From NCBI GenBank assembly GCA_964462945.1, contig CAYWZW010000080.1, positions 1 to 22,691 of the forward strand: DNA of 22,691 bases, in the 5' to 3' direction. The first letter of the stretch is position 1; each line of letters starts with the position of its first letter. This document shows, piece by piece, positions 22,688 to 22,691 of the stretch. The stretch is from GCA-020343675 sp964462945 (GTDB taxonomy: Bacteria; Planctomycetota; Phycisphaerae; Sedimentisphaerales; Anaerobacaceae). A model generated the notes under the pieces. It saw only the letters and a program-made list of their open reading frames with translations. It searched no databases and was not told the DNA's origin. The translations under genes and the position numbers were made by a program.

Positions 22688-22691
22688 CCGT

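Overview
The window looks like bacterial chromosome from a planctomycete, most likely of the Phycisphaerae/Sedimentisphaerales type. This is inferred from gene content, not from a marker gene. It has two Tat-exported sulfatases, a GH43-like secreted glycosidase, an ECF sigma factor overlapping a one-pass membrane protein, and a GC-rich core interrupted by a more AT-rich island.

Left chromosomal part (1-11198). Minus strand: a HAD phosphatase/phosphoglucomutase-like gene, a 75-codon conserved-looking small protein and a secreted GH43-like enzyme. Plus strand: an ECF sigma factor that overlaps (ATGA) a single-pass membrane protein, a hairpin terminator, and a class I methyltransferase. Then follows a tightly packed run behind a good sigma70-type promoter: an M16 peptidase homologue lacking the zinc site, an M16 peptidase with the zinc site, a full-length sulfatase, a C-terminally truncated sulfatase and a 116-codon unknown protein. 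The sulfatases and GH43 protein suggest use of sulfated polysaccharides; the M16 pair probably forms a heterodimeric metalloprotease.

Island (about 11.25 kb to somewhere in 21.3-21.9 kb). A tRNA-Ser(GCT) gene is the insertion site. The adjacent tyrosine recombinase reads antisense straight through the tRNA. All island genes lie on the minus strand. In transcription order they are: type I restriction subunit HsdR, a fused HsdM-HsdS protein with a single target-recognition region, an overlapping two-gene module of unknown function (389 and 218 aa), a block of iterated GGGAATAGA repeats, an excisionase-like protein, a double zinc-ribbon protein, a winged-helix protein, a small XRE-like regulator with a near-consensus promoter, and the integrase. 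I see no conjugation genes, so this looks like a compact integrated element carrying a defence cargo. No second att copy was recognised in the window.

Right part (21312-22691). About 700 bp of gene-free, low-complexity DNA holds three imperfect 36-37 bp tandem units and a CG-alternating stretch. It is followed by a FixJ/NarL-type response regulator, where GC content and codon use look chromosomal again. The least explained parts are the two-gene module (14878-16696), the fused HsdMS, the repeat block at 14734-14859 and the tandem units at 21683-21795.
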